From Bradyrhizobium sp. SRS-191 (GTDB lineage: Bacteria; Pseudomonadota; Alphaproteobacteria; Rhizobiales; Xanthobacteraceae), in the NCBI RefSeq assembly GCF_024586915.1, contig NZ_JANBVS010000025.1, forward strand, positions 1-64,000: a DNA stretch of 64,000 nucleotides, read 5' to 3'. The notes beneath the pieces were generated by a model, which was not told the DNA's origin, searched no databases, and saw only the letters and a program-made list of their open reading frames with translations. Position 1 is the first letter of the stretch. Every line of letters starts with the position of its first letter. Below, in pieces: positions 8,716-17,356 of the stretch. The position numbers and the translations under genes were made by a program.

Positions 8716-9816
8716 TCAGCCCGTGGCGCGCCTGGGGAGGTCGACAGCCTCCTCCGTAGGGGCGCGCTCGATCGCGGAGGCCGGCACCTTTTCCAGCCAG
8801 ACCTCGCGCCACCAGGCAAAGATGCCGCGCGGGCAGAACAGGCGGTTTTCGCTGTAGCGCGACTGGCAGTAGACGCCGTCGAGGATGACCGCCGGCGTCT
8901 TCATCCGCCGGATGTAGCCGGTGCGCTCGTCGATGAATTTTTCCACCCGTGTGCGGACCCGAAACACCTTTCCGCAATAGGGCACCATCTCCGCATCGAA
9001 GCCCATGCCGCGGTTGTTGGTCTGCTTGTCGATGGTGGCGAGGATCTCGTTGTGCGGCCGGACGCGGACGAGATCGCCCGGCTGCAGGCCGAGATGGGCG
9101 ATCGGCGCGTCCTTGTCGGTCGCGAGGTCGCCGCGTTTCCGCGGAAACGGCACGCCGCCCCATAGCGATTGGATGCGATCGTAGATCCAGCGGGCCGGAC
9201 GTCCGAGCCGTGGACGGCGAGCCATGGTGGCGCCGACATAGGCGAAGTAGAGGAGGCCGCGGAACATCTTGCCGGCGGACACATTGCCGGACGCGATGTC
9301 TTCGGCATATTGCCGTGCGTCCCACCATTTCAGCGGCTGGGTGTAGTTCGGCAGCTCGGTGGCTTGGCAGGAATATCTGGGACCTTTGCCGGCCGCCTGA
9401 TCGGGCGATTTCGTTGCGTCCCACACCGCGCGGGCGCTGCATCCGCCGGATGCCTGGCGTGCGGCGGCATGCGCCTGATTGGCCGCCGCGGCCTGGGCCG
9501 GATCCACTGGAGACAGCCACGCCTCCTTCCAGAAGATCAGGCACGCGGCCTGACAGCCGCCATAGGCCTCGCCGTCACAGCGCAGGTCGAGATGCACCGC
9601 GTTGGGCAGGCGCCGTCCGAGCCATTCGCCGGTGTTGTATCCGGTCACCGTGTCGCAGGTCTTGTGGGCGCGCTTGTAGACCTGCAAGCGCTGGCCGCAC
9701 CATTTGAACATCTGCGGCATGAACGGCAGGCCCTCGAGCCTCCCATTCGCATCGAGCGTGGCCAGGATCTCTTCCTTGCTGCGGACTTCGACCCAGTCGC
9801 CGGCGGATAGCGTCAT
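8716..9816 (-). CDS. Cysteine-containing hypothetical protein with an internal domain duplication
   Basis: 366 residues, no signal peptide or membrane segment. Two homologous units of about 100 residues: residues 4-103 (GDWVEVRSKEEILATLD, then WCG, TGY, RCDGEAYGGCQAAC and FWKEAWL) and residues 245-344 (GDLVRVRPHNEILATID, then YCG, TGY and WWREVWLEKV). The first unit keeps Cys 40, 54, 80, 88 and 92, the second Cys 281, 317 and 328; the linker has Cys 126 and 150. I have seen the first unit type in uncharacterised proteins near sugar-modification genes but know no function. It lies on the opposite strand inside the CDP-sugar cassette, convergent with the deacetylase and divergent from the NAD epimerase. 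Confidence 0.8.
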   Translation of the reverse strand: MTLSAGDWVEVRSKEEILATLDANGRLEGLPFMPQMFKWCGQRLQVYKRAHKTCDTVTGYNTGEWLGRRLPNAVHLDLRCDGEAYGGCQAACLIFWKEAWLSPVDPAQAAAANQAHAAARQASGGCSARAVWDATKSPDQAAGKGPRYSCQATELPNYTQPLKWWDARQYAEDIASGNVSAGKMFRGLLYFAYVGATMARRPRLGRPARWIYDRIQSLWGGVPFPRKRGDLATDKDAPIAHLGLQPGDLVRVRPHNEILATIDKQTNNRGMGFDAEMVPYCGKVFRVRTRVEKFIDERTGYIRRMKTPAVILDGVYCQSRYSENRLFCPRGIFAWWREVWLEKVPASAIERAPTEEAVDLPRRATG

Positions 9817-10143
9817 GCCTTGTCTCTCAAATCTTCAACGAAACGACCGAAATAAAGCTGACGAGGTTTGAGGTTCTCGTTTGTCCGATTCATGGCGTTA
9901 TTTAATTTGGTGAATATAATTAAATCGCGGGGACGGCAAGCGCGAGGTCCGGGCGACCGCGGTCGAGGGGCGCTCATGCAGAAAAATGCCGCATTTCGGA
10001 TGGTTGTACCAGCCGTCCGGATGAATGCCAGGTCCCGCAATGACTCGGTCATTGGATTTGCTGGACGCGGCGTGATATTATATTTTATAATCGCTCGTGG
10101 TATTTAAATCGTGCTTTGTTGACGGCGTAAAGGGGTAGCGATT
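9817..10143. promoter_or_regulatory. AT-rich divergent promoter region
   Basis: 327 bases between the duplicated hypothetical gene and the NAD epimerase. A/T-rich blocks at about 9897-9928 (TTATTTAATTTGG, ATAATTAAAT) and 10075-10110 (including the palindrome ATTTAAAT at 10102-10109). Small frames on both strands here look like chance readings. Confidence 0.45.
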
Positions 10144-11181
10144 TTGCGAGTGCTCATCACTGGAAACATGGGCTATGTCGGTCCCGTGGTCGCAAGGCAC
10201 CTGCGGGCGCGGCGGCCGGATGCGACGCTGCACGGTTTCGACAATGCCTATTTCGCGCACTGCCTGACCGGGGCGCCGGTTCTTCCTGAGCGGTATCTCG
10301 ACGAGCAGATCCATGGCGACGTCCGCGACATGGCGGTCGATCTCCGCGGCTACGACGCCGTGGTGCAGCTGGCGGCGATCTCGAACGATCCGATGGGCAA
10401 CCGCTTCCAGGACGTGACGCTCGACATCAACCAGAACACCACCGTCTCGCTCGCCCGGGCGGCGGCGGCGGCGGGCGTGAAGAACTTCGTGTTCGCCTCG
10501 AGCTGCAGCGTCTACGGTGTTGCCGATGGCCCGCCGCGGAAGGAGAGCGACCCGCTCAACCCGATCACCGCCTATGCCAAGTCGAAGATCGGATCCGAGC
10601 AGGAGCTTGCGTCGATCGATACCGGCATGACCATCACCTGCCTGCGCTTCGCGACCGCGTGCGGCATGTCGGACCGGCTGCGGCTCGACCTCGTTCTCAA
10701 TGATTTCGTCGCCTGCGCGCTGACGCGCCGGCAGATCAGCGTGCTCTCGGACGGCACGCCCTGGCGCCCGCTGATCGACGTCGCCGACATGGCGCGGGCG
10801 ATCGATTGGGCGATCGACCGGCCCGCTGATAACGGCGGTCGCTTCCTCACTGTCAATGCCGGCTCTGACGACCGCAACTACCAGGTCAAGGATCTCGCCG
10901 ACGCGGTGGCGGCGCGCGTCCCGGGGACGGCGGTGTCGATCAACACTTCCGCACCGGTGGACAGCCGCTCCTACAAGGTGGATTTCGGCCTCTACCGCTC
11001 GCTCGCGCCCGATCACCAGCCGCTTGTGTCGCTGGACCAGTCGATCACCAATCTGGTCGACGGCCTGACGCGGATGAAATTCAAGGATGCCGAATTTCGC
11101 TCGTCGGATCTGATCCGTCTCAAGGTCCTGCAGGACCATATGGAGACCGCGAGGATCAACGACAGGCTGCAATGGACCTGA
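10144..11181 (+). CDS. NAD-dependent sugar-nucleotide epimerase/dehydratase
   Basis: 345-residue extended SDR enzyme. The cofactor motif GNMGYVG lies at residues 7-13 and the catalytic YxxxK at Tyr144-Lys148 (YAKSK), preceded by the SSCSVYG strand. Start is TTG at 10144 with GGGG about nine bases upstream; a GTG two codons later is possible. It likely epimerises, dehydrates or reduces the nucleotide-activated sugar made by the cytidylyltransferase. First gene of a rightward run with the methyltransferase 54 bases downstream. Confidence 0.88.
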   Translation: MRVLITGNMGYVGPVVARHLRARRPDATLHGFDNAYFAHCLTGAPVLPERYLDEQIHGDVRDMAVDLRGYDAVVQLAAISNDPMGNRFQDVTLDINQNTTVSLARAAAAAGVKNFVFASSCSVYGVADGPPRKESDPLNPITAYAKSKIGSEQELASIDTGMTITCLRFATACGMSDRLRLDLVLNDFVACALTRRQISVLSDGTPWRPLIDVADMARAIDWAIDRPADNGGRFLTVNAGSDDRNYQVKDLADAVAARVPGTAVSINTSAPVDSRSYKVDFGLYRSLAPDHQPLVSLDQSITNLVDGLTRMKFKDAEFRSSDLIRLKVLQDHMETARINDRLQWT

Positions 11182-11235
11182 CGCGGCCGCCCTCCGGGCC
11201 ATCGCTTCGCCAGACAGGACAGTGACGGAGACACC

Positions 11236-12498
11236 ATGGAACTGAGCCTTCCCACCGCCGTGGGTATCGCGCCCAAATGCCGGCATTGCGGCGATGAGCT
11301 CACTCTCAAGCTCATCGACCTCGGCGCTTCGCCGGTCGCGAACGACTATGTGGATCCCGCCAATTACATGCGGGCCGAGCCGTTCTATCCGCTGGAGACG
11401 TTCGTGTGCCGCGAATGCCGTCTGGCGCAGACCCGCGACCTGCTGGCGGCCTCGGAGATCTTCCGCGCCGACTACGCCTATTTCTCGTCGCACTCGACCT
11501 CCTGGCTCGAGCACGCCCGCAGCTATGTCGAGGCCATGGCCGCGCGTTTCCGGCTCGGTCCGTCGTCGACGCACATCGAGATCGCGTCGAATGACGGCTA
11601 TCTTCTGCAGTACTCGTTGCAGAAGGGGATCAACTGTCTGGGTGTCGAGCCGTGTGAGAGCGTCGCAATGGCCGCGCGTGCCAAGGGCATCGCGACGCGG
11701 ATCGAGTTCTTCGGCCGCGAGTGCGCGACCGGTCTGCGGGAGGAGGGCTGGTCGGCCGATCTTCTCACCGCGAACAACGTGCTCGCCCATGTTCCTGATA
11801 TCAATGATTTCGCGGGCGGCGTGAAGATCCTGCTGGCGCCCGAGGGCGTCGCGACCTTCGAGGTGCAGCATCTCCTGACGCTGATGCAGCGGCATCAGTT
11901 CGACACGATCTATCACGAGCACTTCTCGTATCTGTCCCTGATCGCCGGCCTGCGCATCTTCGCCCGGGCGGGCTTGCGCGTGTTCGACGTCGAGTTGCCC
12001 GAAACCCATGGCGGCTCGATCAGGTTCTTCGTCTGCCATCAGGCCGCCTCGCACGTCGAAAGCCCTGATGTGGCCGATGTGCTGGCGCGGGAGCGCGCCT
12101 ACGGCCTGCACGAGGACGCGATCTATGTGGCCTGGAACGAGCAGGTCAAGGAGACCAAGCGCGCTCTCCTCGAGCTGCTCACCGCGCTCAAGCGCGACAA
12201 CAAGAAGATCGTCGCCTATGGCGCGCCGGCCAAGGGCGTCACGCTGCTGAACTACTGCGGCATCCGGACCGACTTCCTCGACTTCACCGTCGATCGCGCT
12301 CCCTCCAAGCAGGGCCGCTACATGCCGGGGGTCCGCATTCCGATCCTGCCGCCGGAGGCGATCTTTGAAGCGAAGCCGGACTACGTTCTGATCCTGCCGT
12401 GGAACATCAAGAACGAGATCAAGACTCAGATGGCGGAGATCCGCAGCTGGGGCGGCCGCTTCATCGTGCCGGTGCCGAAAGCGACCATCGAGGACTAG
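11236..12498 (+). CDS. SAM-dependent sugar C-methyltransferase (zinc-binding type)
   Basis: 420 residues in the three-part arrangement of NDP-deoxysugar C-methyltransferases (TylC3/EvaC-like). An N-terminal zinc-binding module has Cys15/Cys18 and Cys58/Cys61 (CRHCG and CRECR); the SAM-binding domain has HIEIASNDGYLL at residues 113-124; the C-terminal module includes VAYGAPAKGVTLLNY and the ILPWNIKNEI segment. Such enzymes add a methyl group to C-3 of a 4-keto sugar. Preceded by GGAG. Next to the 3,5-epimerase-like gene nine bases downstream, as in branched-sugar pathways. Family assignment strong, exact sugar inferred. Confidence 0.87.
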   Translation: MELSLPTAVGIAPKCRHCGDELTLKLIDLGASPVANDYVDPANYMRAEPFYPLETFVCRECRLAQTRDLLAASEIFRADYAYFSSHSTSWLEHARSYVEAMAARFRLGPSSTHIEIASNDGYLLQYSLQKGINCLGVEPCESVAMAARAKGIATRIEFFGRECATGLREEGWSADLLTANNVLAHVPDINDFAGGVKILLAPEGVATFEVQHLLTLMQRHQFDTIYHEHFSYLSLIAGLRIFARAGLRVFDVELPETHGGSIRFFVCHQAASHVESPDVADVLARERAYGLHEDAIYVAWNEQVKETKRALLELLTALKRDNKKIVAYGAPAKGVTLLNYCGIRTDFLDFTVDRAPSKQGRYMPGVRIPILPPEAIFEAKPDYVLILPWNIKNEIKTQMAEIRSWGGRFIVPVPKATIED

Positions 12499-12507
12499 GC
12501 TGTCGCC

Positions 12508-13047
12508 ATGAGGTTTGTCCAACTGGGACGGTCGGATGCGCGGCTGATCGAGCTCACGGTTCGCGCCGATGAGCGCGGCAGCTTCACGCGGACATGGTGC
12601 GCCAAGACCTTCGCCGACGAGGGCATCACCTTCCAGCCGGTTCAGGGCAACAGCTCGGTGACGCGCATTCGTGGCAGCGTGCGCGGCATGCATTTCCAGC
12701 GCGCGCCGAAGCGAGATGCCAAGATCGTCCGCTGCACGGCGGGGCTGATCCACGACGTCATCGTGGACATCCGGCCGGACTCTCCGACGTGCGGCGAGGT
12801 CTATGCCTGCGAGCTCGGCCCGTCGACCGCGCGCATGCTCTACATCCCGGCCGGCTTCGCCCACGGGTTTCAGACGCTTACCGACGACGTGACGGTGGAG
12901 TACCTGATGGGCGTCGACTACGCCGAGGAGCTGTCGGACGGCTTCCGCCACGATGATCCGATGTTCGGGATCAACTGGCCGCAACCGGTGACCGTGCTGT
13001 CGGCGAAGGATGCGTCCTGGCCGCCGATGGCGGAGCGGGGTCTGTGA
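12508..13047 (+). CDS. dTDP-4-dehydrorhamnose 3,5-epimerase family protein (RmlC-like cupin)
   Basis: 179 residues, normal for RmlC-type epimerases of 4-keto-6-deoxy nucleotide sugars. Catalytic-base motif RGMHFQ with His62, then VRCTAGLIHDVIVDIRPDSP, IPAGFAHGFQTL and the C-terminal DDPMFGINWP all match the family. With the neighbouring cytidylyltransferase the substrate may be a CDP- rather than dTDP-linked sugar, which is inference. It overlaps no gene but is only nine bases after the methyltransferase, so one transcript is likely. Confidence 0.88.
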   Translation: MRFVQLGRSDARLIELTVRADERGSFTRTWCAKTFADEGITFQPVQGNSSVTRIRGSVRGMHFQRAPKRDAKIVRCTAGLIHDVIVDIRPDSPTCGEVYACELGPSTARMLYIPAGFAHGFQTLTDDVTVEYLMGVDYAEELSDGFRHDDPMFGINWPQPVTVLSAKDASWPPMAERGL

Positions 13048-13090
13048 TGAGCGTCATGAGATGGGTTTTCGGGCCAGGAGCTCTCGCGTG

Positions 13091-14419
13091 ATGCTGGACA
13101 GATTGACGTCGCCGATGGCCGGGAGAACGCCGGAGATCGATCTCCACGATCTCGTGACGCAGCTGTTTCCGATCAATCGCAGCCTGACCGGCGCGGGCGT
13201 TCGCCAGACGCTCGAGATCGTCGGCCGTCATATCGATCTCACGATGCATGAGGTCGCCACCGGGACGCCGGTCCTCGACTGGCATGTGCCGGCCGAGTGG
13301 AATATCCGCGGGGCGACGATCTCCAGCATGGCGGGCCGTCGTCTGGTCGACTTCGCCGACAACAATCTTCATGTCATGGGCTACAGCAAGCCGGTGAGCG
13401 CTGTGATGAGCCGTGCCGAATTGGCAAGGCATGTTCACACGCTGCCTGACCAACCCGACCTGATCCCGTACCGGACCGGCTACTATGCCGATGATTGGGG
13501 CTTCTGCCTGCCGGATCGTCTGTGGCGGGAGATGACGGATGACAGCTATCGCGTCGAGATCGACAGCGATCTGGCGCCGGGATCTCTGACCTATGGCGAG
13601 TTCTTCGTCGCCGGCCAGTCGGACAAGGAGGTGTTGATCACCTGCCACATCTGTCATCCGAGCCTTGCCAATGACAATCTCTCCGGCATCTCGGTGATGA
13701 CAGCGCTGGCGATACGGCAGGCGCGGCTGAAGCCCAGGCTCGGGTATCGGTTTCTGTTTCTGCCGGCGACCATCGGGGCGCTGGCCTGGCTCGACCGCAA
13801 CGAGAGCCGCCTGGGCCAGGTGGAGCATGGACTCGTCCTGACCTGTCTCGGTGATACGAGCTGCTTCCACTACAAGCAGAGCCGCAAGGGCGCACCGATC
13901 GACCGCGCCGTGGCGCATGTCCTCAAGCACTCCGGATTGCCCCACGAGATCATGCCGTTCAGTCCGTATGGCTATGACGAACGGCAGTTCTGCTCACCGG
14001 GATTCGACCTGCCCGTGGGCTGCCTGATGCGCGGGGTGCATGGAACGTTTCCGGAGTACCACACCTCGGCGGACAATCTCGATTTCGTCAAACCGGATTG
14101 CCTCGATCAGTCCTATGCCGTCATCGCCGAGGTGCTCGACCTGCTCGATCGGGACTGCGTCTATGAGCGCGTCGATGGGCGCGGCGAGCCGCAGCTCGGA
14201 CGGCGCGGGCTCTATCGGGCGATTGCGGGCCAGCGCGAGGCGGGCGGGGCGACGCAGATGGATCTGCTGTGGGTGCTCAACCTCGCCGATGGCAGGCACA
14301 GCCTGCTGGACATGGCGATCCGCGCCGACGTCCCGTTTGCCCGCATCGAGGCGGCGGCTCGGCTGGCGTTGGACGCCGAGCTCATCCGATCTTTCCAAAC
14401 GGCAAGTGAGGCGCCATGA
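13091..14419 (+). CDS. DUF4910 / M28-like aminopeptidase-fold protein
   Basis: 442-residue protein with the DUF4910 zinc-peptidase-like fold, an inserted DUF2172-type domain and a C-terminal winged-helix-like segment (about residues 380-435, including MDLLWVLNLADGRHSLLDMA). Metal-binding candidates: His186 in HICHPS and Asp195 in NDNLSG, and the His in PEYHTSADN. The start at 13091 has AGGAG ten bases upstream; a longer reading from 13010 runs inside the preceding gene and is unlikely. Proteins of this type recur in polysaccharide and sugar-modification clusters, and despite the peptidase fold their activity is not established. Its stop overlaps the next gene's ATG (ATGA). Confidence 0.83.
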   Translation: MLDRLTSPMAGRTPEIDLHDLVTQLFPINRSLTGAGVRQTLEIVGRHIDLTMHEVATGTPVLDWHVPAEWNIRGATISSMAGRRLVDFADNNLHVMGYSKPVSAVMSRAELARHVHTLPDQPDLIPYRTGYYADDWGFCLPDRLWREMTDDSYRVEIDSDLAPGSLTYGEFFVAGQSDKEVLITCHICHPSLANDNLSGISVMTALAIRQARLKPRLGYRFLFLPATIGALAWLDRNESRLGQVEHGLVLTCLGDTSCFHYKQSRKGAPIDRAVAHVLKHSGLPHEIMPFSPYGYDERQFCSPGFDLPVGCLMRGVHGTFPEYHTSADNLDFVKPDCLDQSYAVIAEVLDLLDRDCVYERVDGRGEPQLGRRGLYRAIAGQREAGGATQMDLLWVLNLADGRHSLLDMAIRADVPFARIEAAARLALDAELIRSFQTASEAP

Positions 14420-15573
14420 GCTCGCAATCGGACACGTCGCGCGTCCTCGTCTTCTCGCTCCGGAACATTTTCGGCAAAGCGCTCAATCGCGGTCCCCATG
14501 TCGAGCTCGAGGACATCATCTGCGAGATCGATTCCGCAGATTTGCTCGCGCCCACGCTGGATCCGTCGAGCCGGCGGGCCAGCTTCGCGACCCGGCTGGG
14601 CTATCATGCGCCGGTGCTGCTGAACCCGGGTCTGCCGCGCATCCCGGCCAGCCGGCAATATGACGTCCTGTTCGCCATCTGCGGCTTCCCGCAGGACCTC
14701 ATCATGTTCGACGCGATCGCGGATCTTCGTGGGGCTTGCCGGACATCCGTATGTCTGCTGGACGAGATGTGGGTGAAGGAGATCGCCAAGCACCGCCATT
14801 TCCTGAAGGTGCTCGCCAAGTTCGATATCGTGATGCCGTTCCAGATCGGCACGGTGAAGCCGCTCAGCGAGGAGATCGGGCAGGCCTGCACGCATCTGCC
14901 GCTCGCGATCGATGCGATCAAGTTCTGTCCCTATCCCGATCCGCCCGAGCGGGTCATCGATGTCTTCAGCATGGGGCGCCGATCCCGTGTCATCCATCAA
15001 ACGCTGCTCGCGATGGCCCGCGACAGCGGTCTGTTCTATCTTCACGACACGATCGGCGGCAGCCAGGCAATCGACCTCGCAGAGCATCGGGCGCAGGTCG
15101 CCAACCTCGCCAAGCGCAGCAGGTATTTCCTCGTCAATCCCGGCAAGTTCGACGAGCCGGGCGAGACGGGACGACAGGTGGAGTTCGGCTACCGCTATTT
15201 CGAAGGCGCGGCCTCCGGCGCCATCATGCTCGGCGAGCGCCCCGACAACGAGCTGTTTCCGAGACTGTTCGACTGGCCCGATGTCATGGTCCACGTGCCT
15301 CACACCTCTGATGGGATCGATCGAGTCATCAGGGAGCTGGATCGTGATCGGGAGCGCCAGGAGGCGATGCGGCGCACCGGCATGGTGCAGACGCTGTTGC
15401 GTCACGACTGGGTCTATCGGTGGGAAACCATCCTGGACGCGACGGGCCTGCAGCCTCTCCCGGGCCTTTCGGCCCGGAAGGACCGGCTCAGGGCGCTGGC
15501 CGAGATGGTCTCCGGCCCTGGTCCGTCCGCGATCCCGGATTTAAAGCGGGAGCCGGCATTGTTGGCAAAATGA
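14416..15573 (+). CDS. Glycosyltransferase family 1-like protein
   Basis: 385 residues, two-domain GT-B-like layout. The C-terminal half has a YRYFEGAASGAIMLGERPDN segment resembling the donor-binding part of spore-maturation/CgeB-type glycosyltransferases, followed by a coil that ends the protein. No signal peptide or membrane segment. It is translationally coupled to the DUF4910 gene (four-base ATGA overlap) and is the last gene of the run starting at 10144, so it is the likely transferase for the sugar made by this cassette. The specific acceptor cannot be read from sequence. Confidence 0.72.
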   Translation: MSSQSDTSRVLVFSLRNIFGKALNRGPHVELEDIICEIDSADLLAPTLDPSSRRASFATRLGYHAPVLLNPGLPRIPASRQYDVLFAICGFPQDLIMFDAIADLRGACRTSVCLLDEMWVKEIAKHRHFLKVLAKFDIVMPFQIGTVKPLSEEIGQACTHLPLAIDAIKFCPYPDPPERVIDVFSMGRRSRVIHQTLLAMARDSGLFYLHDTIGGSQAIDLAEHRAQVANLAKRSRYFLVNPGKFDEPGETGRQVEFGYRYFEGAASGAIMLGERPDNELFPRLFDWPDVMVHVPHTSDGIDRVIRELDRDRERQEAMRRTGMVQTLLRHDWVYRWETILDATGLQPLPGLSARKDRLRALAEMVSGPGPSAIPDLKREPALLAK

Positions 15574-15754
15574 GGATTTAAATCCTTTTCTCCGCCACAA
15601 TGGACCGTCATCGGTCCTGTATTGCTGCGGTTCCGACCGACGTGATGATTTCGAAAAAACCGCCGTTTGGTGCCGGATGTTTCCTGCCGGCGACCGGTCC
15701 CTGCGACAGCGCAGCCGTTGGCGTACCTCGATGATTGAAGGTGATTGACCTCAT
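15574..15754. promoter_or_regulatory. Intergenic gap with 12-bp ATTTAAAT palindrome
   Basis: 181 bases between the glycosyltransferase and the flippase gene. A perfect palindrome GGATTTAAATCC occupies 15574-15585, directly after the stop codon; its core ATTTAAAT is the word found in other gaps of this locus. Confidence 0.45.
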
Positions 15755-17254
15755 ATGTCGGAAGCCGTCGCCGCCTATTTCGAAGAGCATCGGGAATCGA
15801 GCGATCTCGGCCGCCGCGCCCTGCGCGGCGGCATCGTGTCCATCGTCATTCAGTACGGCAATGCCGCGCTCCAGATCGTCGCCGCCATCGTGCTGGCCCG
15901 GCTGCTTGCGCCGGAGGATTTCGGGCTCGTTGCCATCGTTACCGTGCTGACGAGCTTCGCGCCGCTCCTGATCGATTTCGGCCTGCTCGATGCGACCGCG
16001 CAGCGAAGCCGGGTGACGCCCGCCCAGGTCAGCGGACTGTTCTGGGTCAGCGCCGGCATCGGCATGGCCGTTGCCGTGATCGTCGCGGTGTGCAGCCCGC
16101 TGATTGCCTGGATCTACGATGATCCACGGCTGCTGCCGATCTCGCTCTGCATCGCCGTCACCTTCGTGCTGGCGGGGCTGACCAATCAGCACATGGCGCT
16201 GCTGCGGCGGACGATGCAGTTCGGCCGCATCGGCCGGATTCAGCTGTTCGGCACTTTCGTCGGAACGATCGTGGCGATCGCGGCCGCGATGGCAGGCTAC
16301 GGCTATTGGGCGCTGGTGCTTCGTCCGGTGACGAGCGCGATCTGCGTCGTCATCGGCACGTGGTTGGCCTGTCCGTGGCGTCCGGGGACGCCGGTGTTCG
16401 ACGACGAGGTAAAGTCGATGGTGCGGTTCGGGCTGCACGTCGTCGGCTTCACAGTGGCCTACACGCTGTCGCGGGCCGTGGACCGGATTGCGCTCGGTCT
16501 GCTCTACCGGCCGGATCAGGTCGGCTACTACCAGAACGCGATGAACCTGTACGACAATTCGATCTATGCGGCGCTCAATCAGACGCATGCCGTCGGAAGC
16601 TCGGCGCTGAGCAAGCTGCAGGCGAACCCCGCCGTGCTGCGCCAGAAATATGAGGCGGCGCTGTCGATCCTCGCCTTCTTCCTGATGCCGGCGGCGGCGA
16701 TCCTGTCCGTCACGGCCGAGGACCTGACCGTCGTCCTGCTCGGACAGAAATGGCAGGCGGCCGGTGCGCTGCTGAGCATCATGGCGCTCCGCGGCATCTC
16801 GCATGTCGTCGAAGGCTCGCAAGGTTGGCTGCATCTGTCGCTCGGGCGGGCGGACCGCTGGCAGACCTGGGGGGTCATCTCTCTCGTGGCGCAGGTCGTA
16901 GCGGTGCTGGCGGGGCTGCCCTTCGGGCCGGTCGGCGTCGCCTGGGGCGTCGTCATCGGCTATTCGCTGATCGCCTTGCCGTCGGTGATGTATGCCGGCC
17001 GGCCGATCGATATCGGCGCGGCGCTGGTGATCCGGGCGGTGGGTCCACAGACGATCGGTGCTCTCGCAACGGTGGCTGCCGGATGGTGGCTGCAGGCGAC
17101 GCTGCTTGCCGGTGTCCCGGCGCTGATCCGCATGGTGCTGTCGGGCGGATTCTGCGCGTGTGTCTATCTGGCGATCGTCGTCGGTGTGTTCCGCCATGTC
17201 GGACCGTTGCGGATCGCAGGTACGATCATCCAGGATCTGATGAGGAAGCGGTGA
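15755..17254 (+). CDS. Polysaccharide flippase, Wzx/MOP superfamily
   Basis: 499-residue multi-spanning membrane protein of the Polysacc_synt/WzxC type, with about 12 hydrophobic helices (for example SIVIQYGNAALQIVAAIVLA near residue 30). The signature ARLLAPEDFGLVAIVTVLTSF in the first helices and RAVDRIALGLLYRPDQVGYY in the middle are typical of lipopolysaccharide/exopolysaccharide flippases, which move undecaprenyl-linked repeat units across the inner membrane. Start preceded by GAAGGTG. A long frame on the opposite strand is a compositional shadow. Confidence 0.9.
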   Translation: MSEAVAAYFEEHRESSDLGRRALRGGIVSIVIQYGNAALQIVAAIVLARLLAPEDFGLVAIVTVLTSFAPLLIDFGLLDATAQRSRVTPAQVSGLFWVSAGIGMAVAVIVAVCSPLIAWIYDDPRLLPISLCIAVTFVLAGLTNQHMALLRRTMQFGRIGRIQLFGTFVGTIVAIAAAMAGYGYWALVLRPVTSAICVVIGTWLACPWRPGTPVFDDEVKSMVRFGLHVVGFTVAYTLSRAVDRIALGLLYRPDQVGYYQNAMNLYDNSIYAALNQTHAVGSSALSKLQANPAVLRQKYEAALSILAFFLMPAAAILSVTAEDLTVVLLGQKWQAAGALLSIMALRGISHVVEGSQGWLHLSLGRADRWQTWGVISLVAQVVAVLAGLPFGPVGVAWGVVIGYSLIALPSVMYAGRPIDIGAALVIRAVGPQTIGALATVAAGWWLQATLLAGVPALIRMVLSGGFCACVYLAIVVGVFRHVGPLRIAGTIIQDLMRKR

Positions 17255-17356
17255 CGGCCGGCCGCAAGGACGCGGAGCAAGGCCAACAGGACGGATCAGA
17301 TAATGATCGCCAAAAATTAAATAAGATATATAAGGGAGCGTAATTTAATAATTTAA
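17255..17356. promoter_or_regulatory. AT-rich leader before glycosyltransferase operon
   Basis: The last 50 bases are strongly A/T-rich (AAAAATTAAATAAG at about 17311, then TAATTTAATAATTTAAAT at 17341-17358), running right into the ATG at 17357. A GGGAG at about 17334 is unusually far (around 19 bases) from that ATG. Confidence 0.45.

Noticed and set aside
9813..10107. Two 79-residue frames on opposite strands
   Set aside because: Located in an AT-rich divergent promoter gap, with no family match and no good ribosome site.
10078..12984. 968-residue open frame on the minus strand
   Set aside because: Lies antisense to three recognised sugar genes (epimerase, methyltransferase, 3,5-epimerase). 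Composition is His/Arg/Asp-rich shadow sequence of GC-rich codons.
15608..17197. 529-residue minus-strand frame
   Set aside because: Antisense to the flippase, which has clear membrane helices and family motifs.
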